Shown here piece after piece: positions 4,127-5,391 of a stretch of DNA of 5,391 bases (its first letter is position 1; every line of letters begins with the position of its first letter). The DNA comes from Candidatus Cloacimonadota bacterium (lineage in GTDB: Bacteria > Cloacimonadota > Cloacimonadia > JGIOTU-2 > B8-G9). The position numbers and the translations under genes were made by a program. The notes beneath the pieces were generated by a model. That model saw only the letters and a list, made by a program, of their open reading frames with translations, did not search any database and had not been told where the DNA came from. The stretch is from NCBI GenBank assembly GCA_003647765.1, contig QMNM01000133.1:1-5391 (forward strand), given 5' to 3'.

Positions 4127-5391
4127 ATTGGACTCCAATCGTTGTTTATTATGGTTGTTCCGGAGTTGATTCCATCAATCTGCCTCTGTCTAAATGACAC
4201 ACCCATATATCTAAATGCATCGGCATAATGTGAGCTTCTATCGTGTTCTGGTTTAGTACTTAAAACACCTTTTACATCGTCAAACTTGTAATGGTATGAT
4301 TGTAGTGCTTCAACTAAATCCTCTGTATGTCCTTTTCTAAACCTTAGATAAGGAATCATCATTCTTGCTTTCTGAATACCCTCTGCAATAGATAACTTTG
4401 GAGTTAGTTTAGGATAATAACCTAACTTTCTCATTGCTATCACTCTATTACCACCAACAAACTCACCTGTATTCATATCATGTGGCATCCAATGGTCACC
4501 ATACTGAATATAATTAGCTGATTTCCAAGTATTCAAGTAGTTAATGTAATAATGAAGTGTTTCTCCGTTATTACTATAAGAATGAACTATATATGTTACT
4601 TCGTGAATGTTCTGATAAAAGATGATTGTTGTATCATCACCGTTCTGTCCAGAACCACCTATATCCCATACTGTATTAACTGGATAATTAATATCTATCT
4701 CAAACTCTTTAACATTATGTTCATACGGTTTTAATTGATTTGCAAACACTGCCCCTTCCTTTGCCCCAAACACAAACTTTCCATTGAGCCATTGCTCTTT
4801 AAGTTCGCCTTCAAGACTTTCTAAATATGCCACATATTCTTTATCTTTCATTAAGAATGGATTGTCATATATGTTACTAAAATGTGATATTCTTGTTGAA
4901 CCTTTCACATTAAACTCTACACCTTGTTTTTGATTTTCAACAAATCTTCTGTAAATCCATTTAGCTCCTGGACCATCTGTATTTGTTGTAATGAATATTT
5001 GTGGGGTTATATTTGTATTTGTTGAACGAAGCGATGAAAGCACCTTTAGATATAGGTGTTCTGCCTCGATTTGTGAAGCTTCTTCAAGAAGTATCATAGA
5101 AGCATTAAAACCCCTAATCTTTTCAAATCCCTTTTCACCATCTAAGTGAGATGAATATATTTTAGCACCACTTGGAAATCTAAATTCCCTTGGTTTACCA
5201 AAAGCTTTGCCACCAAATTGTTCATAGAATGGTGTAGCTTCATCTAAGAATGATTTAAGGTCAATTGAGTTCTTTCTGATGATAACACAAACGAAATCTG
5301 GTTCGTGTATGTAGTATAACGGTGCTGCCATCAAAGAAGCGGACTTACCACTCCCTCTACCTCCGTAGGAGAGAACCTCTCTTGCAGTAGA
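4123..5391 (-). CDS. Terminase large subunit (5' end outside window)
   Basis: This is the ATP-driven motor and nuclease that cuts phage DNA and pumps it through the portal. The frame is open to the right edge, giving 422 visible residues; the true start is outside. Walker A, GGRGSGKS, lies at 5341-5364. Walker B is MILLEEAS near 5074-5097 with its paired acidic residues, and the coupling motif ITTN lies near 4981-4992. The C-terminal RNase H-like nuclease shows its three acidic positions: VWDIGG (Asp at 4663-4665) followed by GDDTTI, MPHDMN (Asp at 4480-4482) and YADAFRYM (Asp at 4219-4221). All catalytic elements appear intact. A start at the TTG near 5334 would cut off Walker A and is wrong. 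The stop shares four bases with the next gene. No small terminase subunit is in the window; it may lie just beyond the right edge. Confidence 0.96.
   Translation of the reverse strand, partial: STAREVLSYGGRGSGKSASLMAAPLYYIHEPDFVCVIIRKNSIDLKSFLDEATPFYEQFGGKAFGKPREFRFPSGAKIYSSHLDGEKGFEKIRGFNASMILLEEASQIEAEHLYLKVLSSLRSTNTNITPQIFITTNTDGPGAKWIYRRFVENQKQGVEFNVKGSTRISHFSNIYDNPFLMKDKEYVAYLESLEGELKEQWLNGKFVFGAKEGAVFANQLKPYEHNVKEFEIDINYPVNTVWDIGGSGQNGDDTTIIFYQNIHEVTYIVHSYSNNGETLHYYINYLNTWKSANYIQYGDHWMPHDMNTGEFVGGNRVIAMRKLGYYPKLTPKLSIAEGIQKARMMIPYLRFRKGHTEDLVEALQSYHYKFDDVKGVLSTKPEHDRSSHYADAFRYMGVSFRQRQIDGINSGTTIINNDWSPI

Noticed and set aside
4552-4734. 60-codon plus-strand open frame rich in Ile/Tyr/Cys
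   Set aside because: It lies wholly antisense to the terminase nuclease domain, whose catalytic motifs are intact. It would be the only plus-strand gene and has no supporting context.
1-5391. CRISPR array, diversity-generating retroelement, insertion sequence or toxin-antitoxin pair
   Set aside because: No regularly spaced repeats, reverse transcriptase, transposase or such gene pair is present; the Bbp19-like gene recalls BPP-1, which carries a retroelement, but none is visible here.

Overview
This window is part of the head-morphogenesis and packaging module of a tailed bacteriophage with T7-like (short-tailed, podovirus-type) structural proteins. It could also be a prophage, but I see no chromosomal genes, integrase, tRNA or attachment site. 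Every credible gene lies on the minus strand, so transcription runs from high to low coordinates. The DNA is clearly AT-rich, about two-thirds A+T by eye. Most genes have a strong AAGGA Shine-Dalgarno sequence 6 to 8 bases before the start. That suggests an AT-rich host that uses Shine-Dalgarno initiation, and argues mildly against Bacteroidota. A marine phage of an AT-rich alphaproteobacterium such as SAR11 would fit, but this is inference.

Layout in the direction of transcription. The large terminase subunit runs in from beyond the right edge and ends at 4123; its Walker A motif is at the very edge. It overlaps, through a TTGA stop/start, a 124-codon gene resembling the GNAT-like T7 gp13 family (3752-4126). 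A 36-bp gap with two tandem TATAAATAAC boxes follows. Next come a small Ala/Lys/Gln-rich protein with a hydrophobic N-terminus (3407-3715), a 60-residue zinc-ribbon protein (3215-3397), the T7 gp8-like portal (1669-3261), a Bbp19-like small protein (1463-1669), the T7 gp9-like scaffold (608-1432), a 168-bp non-coding gap (440-607) and the N-terminal third or so of the major capsid protein (1-439, running off the left edge).

The genes work together as follows. Scaffold and capsid protein build the procapsid around the portal ring, and terminase docks on the portal and packages DNA by ATP hydrolysis. The small proteins are likely minor virion or assembly factors. Genes are tightly packed, with overlaps of 4, 47 and 1 bp. 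The capsid gene alone has a long untranslated leader, carrying a 20-bp perfect palindrome and a TATAAATA box, which suggests separate control of the most abundant virion protein. I did not find a wholly new system. The points most worth a second look are the repeated late-promoter-like boxes, the structured capsid leader, the zinc-ribbon gene overlapping the portal, and the position of the gp13-like gene next to terminase.
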